Of a DNA stretch of 64,000 nt, positions 45,114 through 53,857 are shown piece by piece. The notes under the pieces are model-generated. The model was not told where the DNA came from and ran no database searches. It saw nothing but the letters and a program-made list of their open reading frames with translations. Source of the stretch: Anaerovorax sp. IOR16 (GTDB lineage: Bacteria; Bacillota; Clostridia; Peptostreptococcales; Anaerovoracaceae); the NCBI RefSeq assembly GCF_017168145.1, contig NZ_JADQTL010000009.1, forward strand, positions 1 to 64,000, given 5' to 3'. The translations under genes and the position numbers were made by a program. The stretch's first letter is position 1. Each line of letters opens with the position of its first letter.

Positions 45114-46196
45114 ATGAAAAAGAGAATTGCACTGATGCTGTTAGCAGGAGCTATGGTAGTATCCTGTCTAAGTGGCTGCGGAGTAAAGTCTACAAGTGAC
45201 ACTGATCAAAATGGAGAAAAGCAGAAATTATATGTTGTAAACTGGAAAGATTATGGTTCTGATGATGCCGACTTTATCGCTGCATTTGAAGAAGCGAATA
45301 ACTGTGAAATTGTAAATACTTATATGTCAAGTGAGGAAGAATTATTAACTAAGCTTCGTACGGCAAAGGATGGAGAAATTGATGTATGCCTGCCGAATTG
45401 CAGTATACTTCCTGCAGCAATCGAAGAAGGACTTTTAAAAGAAGTGGATTCCTCAAAATTAGAAAACTTTGAAAAAATGTTTGATCGTTTTAAGGAACAG
45501 CCGGAATGCATCAAAGACGGAAAGCTGTATGCTGTACCATTTGTATGGGGTTCTACAGCGATTGCATATAATACAAATTTGATTAAAGAAGCTCCTACGA
45601 GCATAAATGCATTGTTTGATCCACAGTATGCAGGAAAAATTACGTTCCGTGACGATTACAATGATGCGGTTATGACAGCAGCATTGGTTACCGGACAAGA
45701 TGCCAATAATCCAAAGGATATGGATGCAATTAAGGCAAAACTTTTGGAACAGAAGAAATTAAATAAAACATATTGGAAAACCGGAGATGAGTTTTCCAAG
45801 CTGTTTGCAAGTGAGCAAATTTCTATTGGAATGATGTGGTCCGGACAAGCAGCTTTTATGAAGCAAGAGGGACAGCCAATCGCTTATGTTGTACCGGAAG
45901 ATGGTGCAATCGGTTGGGTTGATAATTGGGGAATCGCAAAAGGAAGTCAGAACGAAGAATTAGCATATAAATTCATCGACTGGATGATCAGTCGTGACTT
46001 CCAATACAACTGGGCGGTAAATGGCGGCCCTGCACCGGTAAATCAGGAAGCTGCAGACTCCTTGGATCCGGAATATGCAGCCGGTGCCGGAATGGATGAA
46101 ACATCTCTAAACCGTTTAACCTTTATGCAGTATCGTACCGATGAGGTAAAGCAGACTTGGAACGAACTTTGGACAGAGGTAAAATCCAGTAAATAA
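45114..46196 (+). CDS. potD: PotD/PotF-type solute-binding lipoprotein of an ABC importer
   Basis: Binds the substrate outside the membrane for the PotBCA importer downstream. The 360-residue precursor has a signal peptide ending in a lipobox (LSGC, Cys near residue 23), then a two-lobed binding domain: LYVVNWKDYGSDD, ELLTKLRTAKDGEIDVCLPNCSI, LYAVPFVWGSTAIAYNTNLI and FASEQISIGMMWSGQAAF are typical of spermidine/putrescine-binding proteins. Such proteins also bind other small amines or sugars. The start at 45114 follows GGAGG; an in-frame ATG 12 nt upstream overlaps it. It has its own promoter and is separated from the permease genes by a terminator. Confidence 0.85.
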   Translation: MKKRIALMLLAGAMVVSCLSGCGVKSTSDTDQNGEKQKLYVVNWKDYGSDDADFIAAFEEANNCEIVNTYMSSEEELLTKLRTAKDGEIDVCLPNCSILPAAIEEGLLKEVDSSKLENFEKMFDRFKEQPECIKDGKLYAVPFVWGSTAIAYNTNLIKEAPTSINALFDPQYAGKITFRDDYNDAVMTAALVTGQDANNPKDMDAIKAKLLEQKKLNKTYWKTGDEFSKLFASEQISIGMMWSGQAAFMKQEGQPIAYVVPEDGAIGWVDNWGIAKGSQNEELAYKFIDWMISRDFQYNWAVNGGPAPVNQEAADSLDPEYAAGAGMDETSLNRLTFMQYRTDEVKQTWNELWTEVKSSK

Positions 46197-46204
46197 GAGC
46201 GAAG

Positions 46205-46230
46205 GGAGAAGTGAAAGCTTCTCCTTTTTT
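46205..46230 (+). terminator. Terminator between the binding-protein gene and permease genes
   Basis: Stem GGAGAAG / CTTCTCC with loop TGAAAG and a following T6. It ends the transcript of the binding protein so that it can be made in excess of the membrane parts. Confidence 0.8.
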
Positions 46231-46306
46231 ATCTATTAGGAAATATTCTTAGACTTTTTTATTAGATAAAACGTGAGCGCAAATATGAAAAATGAAACAA
46301 GTAATC

Positions 46307-46336
46307 TTGTAATCTATAACAAGGATGATTTATAAT
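46307..46336 (+). promoter_or_regulatory. Second promoter, for potB-potC-potA-pfkB-ADPRG
   Basis: TTGTAA (46307-46312), 18-nt spacer and TATAAT (46331-46336), about 50 nt before potB. Confidence 0.65.
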
Positions 46337-46386
46337 CATAAAATGACTAAATAAAAATACAAGAGCATTTACAAGGAGGAATTTTG

Positions 46387-47205
46387 TTGAACAACTATAA
46401 GAAATGGCTTACGGCTCCGGGCACTTTAACGCTTTTGGTTTTTGCCGTCGCGCCGCTGTTCATCATGCTGTTTTACAGCTTTCGAAATGACAGCGGAGTT
46501 GGATTTACACTTCAAAATTATGTGCGTTTTTTTGAAAAAAGTTTTTATTTAAAACTTACAGGCAGAACGGTAATTTCAAGCTTAACGGTTACCGTCATCA
46601 GTTTATTGATTTCTTATCCACTTGCTTATATAATGGCAAAAAAGTTGAAAGGGATTAGAAACATTGTACTTATGCTGATTATCATCCCGTTTTTTACGAA
46701 TCAACTGGTTCGTGTTTATTCCTGGCTGATTTTTTTACAGGATGGGGGTGTTTTGGAGGAGATGCTTAATGTACTTGGAATGGCACAGGATGGTTTGGGG
46801 ATTTTATATACTCGAACGGCTGTTGTCATCAGCTTGGTGCACATCTTTTTTCCTTATATGGTTATTACTATTTACATTGCATTGGAACGTATTGATAATG
46901 CGCTTTTAGAAGCAAGCAAAAGCTTAGGTGCTTCGGCTGTGACTACTTTTTTCCGCGTTACTCTTCCGATGTCCTGGTCAGGAGTCGTTTCCGGCATTCT
47001 GCTTGTTTTTGTGCCATGCCTCGGCTGCTTTGTAGAACCGCGTATTTTAGGCGGCGTTGATGGTATGTTTATAGGCAATGTCATTGAAGACCAATTCTTT
47101 GAAATATATGGATGGAATTTTGGTGCTGCCATTGCATTTCTGTTGTTTGCTATGGTACTAGTTGCTATGGCTTTGATTCATCGTATGGGAGGTGAGAAAC
47201 AATGA
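46387..47205 (+). CDS. potB: ABC importer permease, PotB type
   Basis: One of the two membrane-channel subunits. The 272 residues give six helices; the EAA loop that contacts the ATPase is LLEASKSLGASAVTTFFRVTLP. Family blocks SYPLAYIMAKKL and VPCLGCFVEPRILGG are those of PotB. Two TTG codons follow AGGAGG (46374-46379); TTG at 46387 has the better spacing (7 nt), TTG at 46384 is the alternative. It overlaps the next gene by 4 nt. Confidence 0.9.
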   Translation: MNNYKKWLTAPGTLTLLVFAVAPLFIMLFYSFRNDSGVGFTLQNYVRFFEKSFYLKLTGRTVISSLTVTVISLLISYPLAYIMAKKLKGIRNIVLMLIIIPFFTNQLVRVYSWLIFLQDGGVLEEMLNVLGMAQDGLGILYTRTAVVISLVHIFFPYMVITIYIALERIDNALLEASKSLGASAVTTFFRVTLPMSWSGVVSGILLVFVPCLGCFVEPRILGGVDGMFIGNVIEDQFFEIYGWNFGAAIAFLLFAMVLVAMALIHRMGGEKQ

Positions 47206-47999
47206 AAAATGGGGCACTTTCAAAATTATATATTTTAGGAATTTTGCTATTTTTATATACACCTATTTTTGTTTTAATGCTAATGAGTTTTAATGAATCG
47301 CGTTATAACACTTTGCCGTTTGTTTTTAGTTTAAAATGGTATGAAGCATTAAAGGATAATACAACGTTAATGACAGCAATGAACAATTCTTTGTATATTG
47401 CATTTGTTACAGGTATTTGCTGTGTGATTCTTGGTACTTTATTTGTGCTTGGAAGTCAAGTTATTTCCGGAAAATGGAAGGGATTGTTTTCTTCTATGAT
47501 GGTAATGCCGCTTTCAATTCCTTGGTTGATTATGGGGCTTTCCTTGTTATTAATGATTCGAGCATTTCAAATGGATAAAAATATGTTTTTTGTATTTGCA
47601 GGACACATTATCATTTCTCTGCCATATTCGGTTTTGGTTTTGCAGGCAAGAATACAGGCACTGGATTCGGCATTGGATGAAGCAAGTGCATCGCTTGGAG
47701 CAAATGCACTTACGACATTTCGTAGAATTACACTGCCGATGCTTGCACCGGCAATGGTAGCAGGAGGATTTTTATCCTTTATGATGAGTTTTGATAACTT
47801 TGTAATCAGTTACTTTTTAATACCGGCTGGAATTACCACACTTCCGATTGAAATACAATCTTCCATTAAATTTGGTTTCACGCCGGAAATCAATGCAGTA
47901 TCGACTCTCATTATCGGCATCTCCCTTGTATGTCTTGCTGTGGTCGGAGCAATCATGGGATCGAGTCTAAAAAGTATTTTTAACGGAGGGAAAGCATAA
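47202..47999 (+). CDS. potC: ABC importer permease, PotC type
   Basis: The second channel subunit, 265 residues, six helices, with PIFVLMLMSFNESRYNTLPF at the start and the EAA loop LDEASASLGANALTTFRRITLP. The block FDNFVISYFLIPAG is typical of PotC. ATGA overlap with potB and 1-nt overlap with potA (TAATG) indicate coupled translation. Confidence 0.92.
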   Translation: MKNGALSKLYILGILLFLYTPIFVLMLMSFNESRYNTLPFVFSLKWYEALKDNTTLMTAMNNSLYIAFVTGICCVILGTLFVLGSQVISGKWKGLFSSMMVMPLSIPWLIMGLSLLLMIRAFQMDKNMFFVFAGHIIISLPYSVLVLQARIQALDSALDEASASLGANALTTFRRITLPMLAPAMVAGGFLSFMMSFDNFVISYFLIPAGITTLPIEIQSSIKFGFTPEINAVSTLIIGISLVCLAVVGAIMGSSLKSIFNGGKA

Positions 48000-49096
48000 T
48001 GGCAAATGTTGCGATAAAAAATTTAACGAAACAATTTGGAGATTTAACAGTATTAGATCAATTGAATTTGGAAATTCCAGATGGAACTTTAGTGTCTCTT
48101 TTAGGCTCTTCCGGCTGTGGGAAGACGACAACGCTTCGTCTAATTGCCGGATTTGAACAAGCCAATGAAGGAGAAATATATATTGGAGAAGAACGCATCA
48201 ATGATATTCCTGTGCATAAGAGAAACATTGGCATGGTATTTCAAAGCTATGCATTGTTTCCGCATATGACAGTGTGGCAAAATGTTGCTTATGGCTTGGA
48301 ACAGAGAAAGCTCGGTAAAGACGAAATCAAAAAAAAGGTGGATGCTATTTTGAATCTTGTTAAGCTTTCGGATTATGGAATGCGTAAGCCAAAGCAGCTT
48401 TCCGGCGGTCAGCAGCAGCGTGTTGCACTTGCACGTGCTTTAGTTACAGAACCAAGTGTACTTCTTTTGGATGAATGTTTAAGTGCCCTTGATAAAAAGC
48501 TTCGTGTAGAAATGCAGGTAGAGCTTCGAGGAATTTTGGAGAAAACAGGGATTACAACCTTATTTGTTACGCACGATCAAGAGGAAGCAATGACGTTATC
48601 TGATTGGATTGTTGTTATGAATCGTGGAAGAGTGGAACAAATGGGCAAACCATATGAGGTATATGAGCATCCGAAAAATTCATTTGTTGCAGGATTTTTG
48701 GGTAAGGTTAATTTCTTTGAAGGAAGAGTTGTTGAGGCAGATAAGAATACTGTAACTTTGGAGATGTCATGTGGTACGAGTCAATTAAATGTAAACGAAG
48801 TCAGTGAAGCAGGCAAGGATGCTGTTTATGCCATTCGACCGGAGAAGCTGCATGTAAAGAAATTAGAAGCGAAGGATGAGTCTGCAACCCAGTTAAGAAA
48901 TGAGTTGGGGTTAATCGGAACCGTACAATTTATCACATACAGTGGAAACCTTTCCACATATACAATCGACTGCAATGGAAAGACCGTTTTAGCTGAGGTT
49001 CAGAACCAAGGGAAACCGGAGGAAATAAAAGTTGGAGATAAGGTTCATTTAAGTTGGGAGAGTACTTCGTGTATGAGAATGGAGGAGCAGAAATGA
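47999..49096 (+). CDS. potA: ABC importer ATPase, PotA type
   Basis: Powers import. The 365 residues contain an ATPase domain with Walker A LGSSGCGKTTTLR (about 36-48), Q-loop FQSYALFPHM, signature LSGGQQQRVALARAL and Walker B VLLLDECLSALDKKL, which has Cys where most relatives have Pro after DE. A C-terminal TOBE/regulatory domain (about 235-365) follows, as in PotA and other importers with substrate or metal control. It ends overlapping the PfkB kinase start (ATGA). Confidence 0.92.
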   Translation: MANVAIKNLTKQFGDLTVLDQLNLEIPDGTLVSLLGSSGCGKTTTLRLIAGFEQANEGEIYIGEERINDIPVHKRNIGMVFQSYALFPHMTVWQNVAYGLEQRKLGKDEIKKKVDAILNLVKLSDYGMRKPKQLSGGQQQRVALARALVTEPSVLLLDECLSALDKKLRVEMQVELRGILEKTGITTLFVTHDQEEAMTLSDWIVVMNRGRVEQMGKPYEVYEHPKNSFVAGFLGKVNFFEGRVVEADKNTVTLEMSCGTSQLNVNEVSEAGKDAVYAIRPEKLHVKKLEAKDESATQLRNELGLIGTVQFITYSGNLSTYTIDCNGKTVLAEVQNQGKPEEIKVGDKVHLSWESTSCMRMEEQK

Positions 49097-50016
49097 GCCA
49101 AGTCTTGTTACTAGGCGGATTGCTTCTTGATCGATTTTATGAAATTGATGCCTTGCCTCAAAGAGGACAGGATGGTTATATTAATCAGAGTTTTGATCAA
49201 GAAGGCGGTTGCACACTCAATATGGCAGTCACGATAAAAAATCTGGGAGGAAAGCCGTATGTGGTCTCTGCTCTCGGAAAGGATGAATGGGGGAAGCGGC
49301 TTCATCGTTATATGGAAGAAAATGAGCTTCCTTGTGACTGTATAAAATACAAAAATGGACAGACAGGGTATTGTATGGCATTCATCGAACCGGATGGAGA
49401 ACGAACGTTTTTAACCGCAAAAGGCTGTGAAATCAACTTTTACCGTGATTTGGTACCGGATGAGGTTTTAGAGAACATCGAGTTTGCAGCACTGACCGGA
49501 TATTATTTACTGGAAGGGGAAACGGAAACGGAAGTCTTGTTAGACTTTATGAGGGAACTCAAACAAAAAAATATTCCTATCCTGTTCGATCCGAGTCCTT
49601 TGGTTGATAAAATTGAGTCAGAAGCATTGGCTGTTATGATGCAATTGGCGGATATATTGACGCCAAATGAAACAGAAGGCTTATTTTTATCTCATAATCA
49701 GGACGTTAAGAAGTGGGCAAGCAATCTTGCGAAGCAAGGGAAAACGGTATTTTTAAAGAATGGAAAGCAGGGGGGAGCCGTATATCATGAAAATAGTGAA
49801 TTTCAGTACATGGCACAAGCTGTAAAACCAGTTGATACGACCGGAGCCGGAGACAGCTTTGCAGGAGCATTGGCACATTGCCTGGCAAAAAAAATACCGC
49901 TTTCTATGGCAGCGCAGATTGCTTCAGCTTGTGCGGCAAAAACAGTATTGATTTCGGGACCACATGGACGATTTTCTATTGCGGATTTACCAAAAGAATT
50001 ACAGGATTATTTATAA
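49093..50016 (+). CDS. PfkB-family sugar/nucleoside kinase
   Basis: A ribokinase-like kinase of 307 residues. The two family signatures are present: GCTLNMAVTIKNLGGKPY near the N-terminus (substrate region) and DTTGAGDSFAGALAHCLA near residue 255 with the catalytic Asp. Substrates in this family include ribose, nucleosides and other ring alcohols; this one is not assigned. It overlaps potA by 4 nt, so it is co-translated with the importer, and is followed after 30 nt by an ADP-ribosylglycohydrolase. The start ATG at 49093 follows GGAGGAGCAG; the longer in-frame start at 49054 lies inside potA. Confidence 0.88.
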   Translation: MSQVLLLGGLLLDRFYEIDALPQRGQDGYINQSFDQEGGCTLNMAVTIKNLGGKPYVVSALGKDEWGKRLHRYMEENELPCDCIKYKNGQTGYCMAFIEPDGERTFLTAKGCEINFYRDLVPDEVLENIEFAALTGYYLLEGETETEVLLDFMRELKQKNIPILFDPSPLVDKIESEALAVMMQLADILTPNETEGLFLSHNQDVKKWASNLAKQGKTVFLKNGKQGGAVYHENSEFQYMAQAVKPVDTTGAGDSFAGALAHCLAKKIPLSMAAQIASACAAKTVLISGPHGRFSIADLPKELQDYL

Positions 50017-50046
50017 GGAATAAAAGCAAGGAAGGAAGGACAAATA

Positions 50047-51036
50047 ATGTTAGATCGAGCTTACGGTTGCTTAGTAGGAGGGGCCATTGGCGATGCCATG
50101 GGAATGCCTGCATCCTTTTTTACAAGAGAAAAAATTAAGAAAACATATGGATATATTGAGGATTTTATTGAACCGGAATTGGAAACGCAGAGTTACCATG
50201 GGACACTCCATGCAGGAGAAATTACAGACGATACGCAGGAAAGTGTAATCATTGCAAATCTTTTGATTGAAAAGGGCTGTTTTGATAAAGTGGAATTTGA
50301 ACGTGCAATGAAGGAATGGGCGATTGAGAATAAAATGTTGGAAAGTACAGTGATTGGACCTTCTACAAGAAGGTTCTTAACAGCACTGGTAGAAGGAAGA
50401 GATCCGGAGGAAGGAGCAAAGGAAAGCGCAACGAATGGAAGTGCAATGCGGGTTGCGCCGATTGGAATTCGGTATCATGCGGATTTGGAACAGTGCAGAC
50501 TAGCGGCAGCACAGTCTTCCGTGCCGAGTCACGGAAGCGCCCCTGCGGTGGCTGCGGCCTGTGCGGTAGCGGCCGCCTGTGCTGCCGGAATCCAAGGTGG
50601 AAAAACACCCGGCGAGATTATGGACATTGCCGCTGAAGCTGCCGAATACGGCGAATCTGTTGGTTATGATATCACAGCACCGAGTGTATCTCGCCGCATT
50701 CGCCTTGCTAAGAGACTGGTAGACGAAAACCGCGAAAAAGGATTTTCCGCGGTTTTGGATGAACTCGTTGGTATCTTTGGAGCGAGTATGCAGGTTTATG
50801 AATCCGTAGCCATTGCTTTTGGTGTATTCTATGCCGTTGACGGAAATGCGAAGGACGGCATTTTAGCAGCCATTAATGCCGGAGATGATGCGGATACAAA
50901 TGGAGCTATCTGTGGAAACCTGTGCGGTGCTTATTCCGGAGCATCTGCGCTTCCGGATGCATGGAAAAAGAGAGTGGAAGAAACTTCTCACGTTGATTTT
51001 AAAGCGACAGCTAAAAAGTTGTTATTGGTTAATTAA
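50047..51036 (+). CDS. ADP-ribosylglycohydrolase-family protein
   Basis: A 329-residue all-helical protein of the DraG/ARH3 family, which removes ADP-ribose or splits related ribosyl bonds using two Mg2+. Metal-site motifs: GGAIGDAMGMPASF at the N-terminus, TDDTQESVIIANLLIE, and GDDADTNGAICGNLCGAYSG near the C-terminus. Neighbouring importer and PfkB kinase argue for catabolism of an imported ribosyl compound rather than protein de-ADP-ribosylation; E. coli YegU-YegV-YegT is a comparable grouping. Its middle third (about 50400-50950) is alanine-rich and visibly richer in G+C than its surroundings. Confidence 0.88.
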   Translation: MLDRAYGCLVGGAIGDAMGMPASFFTREKIKKTYGYIEDFIEPELETQSYHGTLHAGEITDDTQESVIIANLLIEKGCFDKVEFERAMKEWAIENKMLESTVIGPSTRRFLTALVEGRDPEEGAKESATNGSAMRVAPIGIRYHADLEQCRLAAAQSSVPSHGSAPAVAAACAVAAACAAGIQGGKTPGEIMDIAAEAAEYGESVGYDITAPSVSRRIRLAKRLVDENREKGFSAVLDELVGIFGASMQVYESVAIAFGVFYAVDGNAKDGILAAINAGDDADTNGAICGNLCGAYSGASALPDAWKKRVEETSHVDFKATAKKLLLVN

Positions 51037-51056
51037 AAGGCTCAAATTTGAGCCTT
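51037..51056. terminator. Palindrome between convergent ADPRG and anti-sigma genes
   Basis: A perfect 20-bp palindrome AAGGCTCAAATTTGAGCCTT directly after the ADPRG stop. It lacks a long T-run, so terminator strength is uncertain. Confidence 0.5.
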
Positions 51057-51074
51057 AATCCAAGATACTAAAGC

Positions 51075-52217
51075 TTAATGCCAAAGTTCAGCTCCCATAT
51101 AACGGATGGACTCAATTTCACGCAGATCAATAATTTTTGAGAACGATTGATCCTTTGTGAATGTGATTCCATCGCTATGTGTTCCCGAGGAGTTATAACC
51201 CACTTTACTTCCGTCTTTTAATGTAATTTCAATTTCATTTTGTATCGGTTCTGTCTGTGGTGCAGAATCATACAAGGAAACTCCCTTCCCCTTTGCGTTA
51301 ATGGTGATGGAAATTGGGGAAATTCTTAAGGTAGTGACCAATGCATTCTTTCCTGAGCCTGCAAGTGAGATTTTCTTCAATGGGTGAGTGGTAATGGAGG
51401 CATCCTTATAATCCAAAGGAATATTTAGCTCCCATTTACCACTTACCAAAGTTTCTTCGTAAGGCTCAGTTTCAAGGTAAGTGCAGATATTTTCAAATTG
51501 AATTTGAAGGTTTTTCTTTAAGAGACTTTGATTACTGCTTAATTCTAAAAGGAACGTACGAACATTATCATTTGGATTCTCATCCTCCATTTCTGAGAAA
51601 GAGTAGCCCATACCGGTATGAAACGGGGTAAAGTTATCTTTTAGTTTTACATCATAAGAAGAAAATCCGTAATATGGAAGATTTAATACATTTTCATCCT
51701 CAGCAATAAGATCAAATAAGACATAGACCATGTTTTTATCTCCTATGGCCTGACGTGCTCTTATTGTGTATCCGTTATCCCTGTCTTCTTGTCCGAGTAA
51801 TATAGCGGAATTTTGAATGGCATCGATTTGCTCTTGATAAGACGGCTTTAGGTACGTAAGAAAAGCAGGATCAATCATAGTTGTTACTGCGGCAAAGGAT
51901 ATGGTCGCCATAGTTAAAATTGCAACTAAAATTGCCGGCAGCAGACGGCGTTTTCTTATTCTGCCATTTTTTAATTCTATAGTTGGTACACTGCTTTGTT
52001 TTACGTGATTTTTTTCGGCAGTCGTTTCGAATGAATCATCTAAATATGTGTCCGGATTTGGAATATTTGCTTTTTCTAATACTTTGTTTAGTAAATCTGT
52101 TTTTTCCCCTTCATTCAATCCTGCAGTACCGTTTTTTTCTTGCTCTTCTTGCATCATTTCATCTATTATTTTTTCGTCAGGCTGCCAATTCCCGATTAAA
52201 TCAGTCAGTTTATTCAT
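51075..52217 (-). CDS. Anti-sigma factor, DUF4179 type
   Basis: A probable single-pass membrane inhibitor of the adjacent ECF sigma factor, 380 residues. The cytoplasmic N-terminal part (about 1-95) holds acidic and basic residues but no clear zinc motif; one membrane helix at about 95-115 (LLPAILVAILTMATISFAAV) is followed by a large extracellular domain of DUF4179 type (TTMIDPAFLTYLKPSY then mixed strands). Overlap with the sigma gene by 4 nt supports a regulatory pair. The signal sensed by the external domain is unknown. Confidence 0.8.
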   Translation of the reverse strand: MNKLTDLIGNWQPDEKIIDEMMQEEQEKNGTAGLNEGEKTDLLNKVLEKANIPNPDTYLDDSFETTAEKNHVKQSSVPTIELKNGRIRKRRLLPAILVAILTMATISFAAVTTMIDPAFLTYLKPSYQEQIDAIQNSAILLGQEDRDNGYTIRARQAIGDKNMVYVLFDLIAEDENVLNLPYYGFSSYDVKLKDNFTPFHTGMGYSFSEMEDENPNDNVRTFLLELSSNQSLLKKNLQIQFENICTYLETEPYEETLVSGKWELNIPLDYKDASITTHPLKKISLAGSGKNALVTTLRISPISITINAKGKGVSLYDSAPQTEPIQNEIEITLKDGSKVGYNSSGTHSDGITFTKDQSFSKIIDLREIESIRYMGAELWH

Positions 52218-52768
52218 ATAATAAATCCCCTCTCGATTAATTGTTTCTTTAAGCTTATTTTTCCCCTATACAACTTGTTTTCCACCATCTTCTCCGTTAA
52301 TTGCAATGTGCTGGCAATTGTTTTTATACGTTCTTCAAAAAAGTAACGACGGATAAAAATTTCTTGGTCAGGTGGCGGCAAATTTTCAATTACTTCATGC
52401 AAAATTGCAGTATTTGTCTTTTTTGAGAGTTCATCGGTAAAATCCATTTCCAAAGAAAGACTGTCTTCCTCCAGTGGAATCGAAAGCGTATCCTTTTGGT
52501 GTTTTTTTCGATAGTCTAAAGCTGTATGACGAGCAATGCCATACAGGTAGCTTTTTAATGGAACACCGTTCTTTATATCAAAACGGTCAATGCTTTGCCA
52601 TAGACGAACAAAAACATCTGAAACGCATTCTTCGATATCTTCCGAATTATTTAAACCTATTATCTTGCATACAATCCAATGGACAGAATCCCCATATTCA
52701 TCGATGGCTTTTGCAAGTCCTTTAGAAGGAGAATTTTGGAGAAGCAGCAATAATTGTTGATCATTCAT
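52214..52768 (-). CDS. ECF-type RNA polymerase sigma factor
   Basis: A 184-residue sigma-70 family factor with region 2 (EECVSDVFVRLWQSIDRFD, SYLYGIARHTALDYRKKH) and region 4 (LPPPDQEIFIRRYFFEERIKTIASTLQLTEKMVENKLYRGK). It is followed directly by its presumed membrane anti-sigma, so it should act on a stress or envelope regulon and often on its own promoter; the latter is not clearly identified in the 245-nt gap upstream. No HTH change is seen. Confidence 0.93.
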   Translation of the reverse strand: MNDQQLLLLLQNSPSKGLAKAIDEYGDSVHWIVCKIIGLNNSEDIEECVSDVFVRLWQSIDRFDIKNGVPLKSYLYGIARHTALDYRKKHQKDTLSIPLEEDSLSLEMDFTDELSKKTNTAILHEVIENLPPPDQEIFIRRYFFEERIKTIASTLQLTEKMVENKLYRGKISLKKQLIERGFII

Positions 52769-52953
52769 ATTAACCTCGTTATAACTATATTTTTTAAATT
52801 TATCAGTCTATATATCTTGCCAGCTGATATGACAATGAAGAATTCTTCAATAGTACATTCGACGCAAAACGTATTTTCACTCAGAGAATTTAAAAAATTT
52901 ATGAATATTTTACTCTATTATACACCAATGTTTTATTTATATTTTTACTTTCA

Positions 52954-52982
52954 TTGTAACAATCGTTAAATCATTCTATAAT
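52954..52982 (+). promoter_or_regulatory. Promoter of the D-aminopeptidase gene
   Basis: TTGTAA (52954-52959), 17-nt spacer, TATAAT (52977-52982), 32 nt before the start, with an AGGAGGT ribosome site between. This is a housekeeping-type promoter; a sigma-54 element is not seen here. Confidence 0.75.
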
Positions 52983-53013
52983 AAGTTGAATAGCAAATAC
53001 AGGAGGTTAGAAT

Positions 53014-53817
53014 ATGGAACAAAAAACATTTTATATCAGTGCAGATATCGAAGGTATAACAGATGTTACTTCATGGTGCGAAACCCAAGAAGGCGGTGAC
53101 GGTTATGAAGAAGCACGCGCGCAAATGATAAATGAGGTTTCTGCGGCATGCAGAGCGATTCTTGATGCTGGTCACTGCGTTGTTGTCCGTGATGGTCATG
53201 ATTCAGCGCGTAATTTAGACCATGCTAAACTTCCTAAAGACACCATGCTGATGCGTGGATGGGCATGTCACCCCGGTTCCATGGTTGCCGGTATTGATGA
53301 GAAATACGCGGGACTCATTTGCATTGGCTATCATGCTCCTGCTGGATCGGATGGCAGTCCTCTTGCACATACCATAAATAGAGACAAGGTAAATTACATA
53401 AAAATTAATGGTGAATTAGCTTCAGAATTTACTATAAATAGTAATTTTGCCGCAGAATATGGAGTTCCTACTATTTTTTTAAGTGGGGATCAAGCGATAT
53501 GTGATTTGGCAAAAAAAGAAGTACCGAAAATCAATACAGTTGCAGTTAAGAAATGCAAAGGAAATTCTACCTTTAATATTCATCCTGAAACTTCTTGTGA
53601 TCTGATATATAAGGGAGTTTCAAAAGCAATATCTGAGGATATTCCTCCGAAAGATATTCCAGATGAACTGATTCTTGAAGTATGCTTAAAATCACATCAG
53701 CCTGTAAGGAATGCCCTTGCTATGCCTGGGGTAGAAAAACTGGATAGCAATACTGTACGATATATAGCCAAGAACCCTATGGAATTAAACATAATGAGGG
53801 AATATATAATGGGATAA
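53014..53817 (+). CDS. dppA: D-aminopeptidase DppA (peptidase family M55)
   Basis: A zinc aminopeptidase that removes N-terminal D-amino acids (chiefly D-Ala) from short peptides. The 267 residues show the M55 motifs: ISADIEGITDVTSW (SxDxEG, metal ligands), VVVRDGHDSARNLDHAKL, MRGWACHPGSMVAGIDEKY and GYHAPAGSDGSPLAHTINR with metal and catalytic His residues. The ribosome site AGGAGG is strong. It has no signal peptide, so it works on peptides inside the cell. It faces the symporter gene and is separated by a shared terminator; a link with symporter, regulator and DmpA-type peptidase is functional inference. Confidence 0.92.
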   Translation: MEQKTFYISADIEGITDVTSWCETQEGGDGYEEARAQMINEVSAACRAILDAGHCVVVRDGHDSARNLDHAKLPKDTMLMRGWACHPGSMVAGIDEKYAGLICIGYHAPAGSDGSPLAHTINRDKVNYIKINGELASEFTINSNFAAEYGVPTIFLSGDQAICDLAKKEVPKINTVAVKKCKGNSTFNIHPETSCDLIYKGVSKAISEDIPPKDIPDELILEVCLKSHQPVRNALAMPGVEKLDSNTVRYIAKNPMELNIMREYIMG

Positions 53818-53822
53818 AATAC

Positions 53823-53852
53823 AAGGCAGACAGCGAAAGAGCTGTCTGCCTT
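53823..53852. terminator. Bidirectional terminator between dppA and the second symporter gene
   Basis: A perfect 12-bp stem AAGGCAGACAGC / GCTGTCTGCCTT with loop GAAAGA, between the convergent genes. Confidence 0.85.
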
Positions 53853-53857
53853 TATGA

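Noticed and set aside
45114-49096. Firm annotation as a spermidine/putrescine importer
   Set aside because: The family resemblance is clear, but the catabolic neighbours do not fit polyamines, so the substrate is left open.
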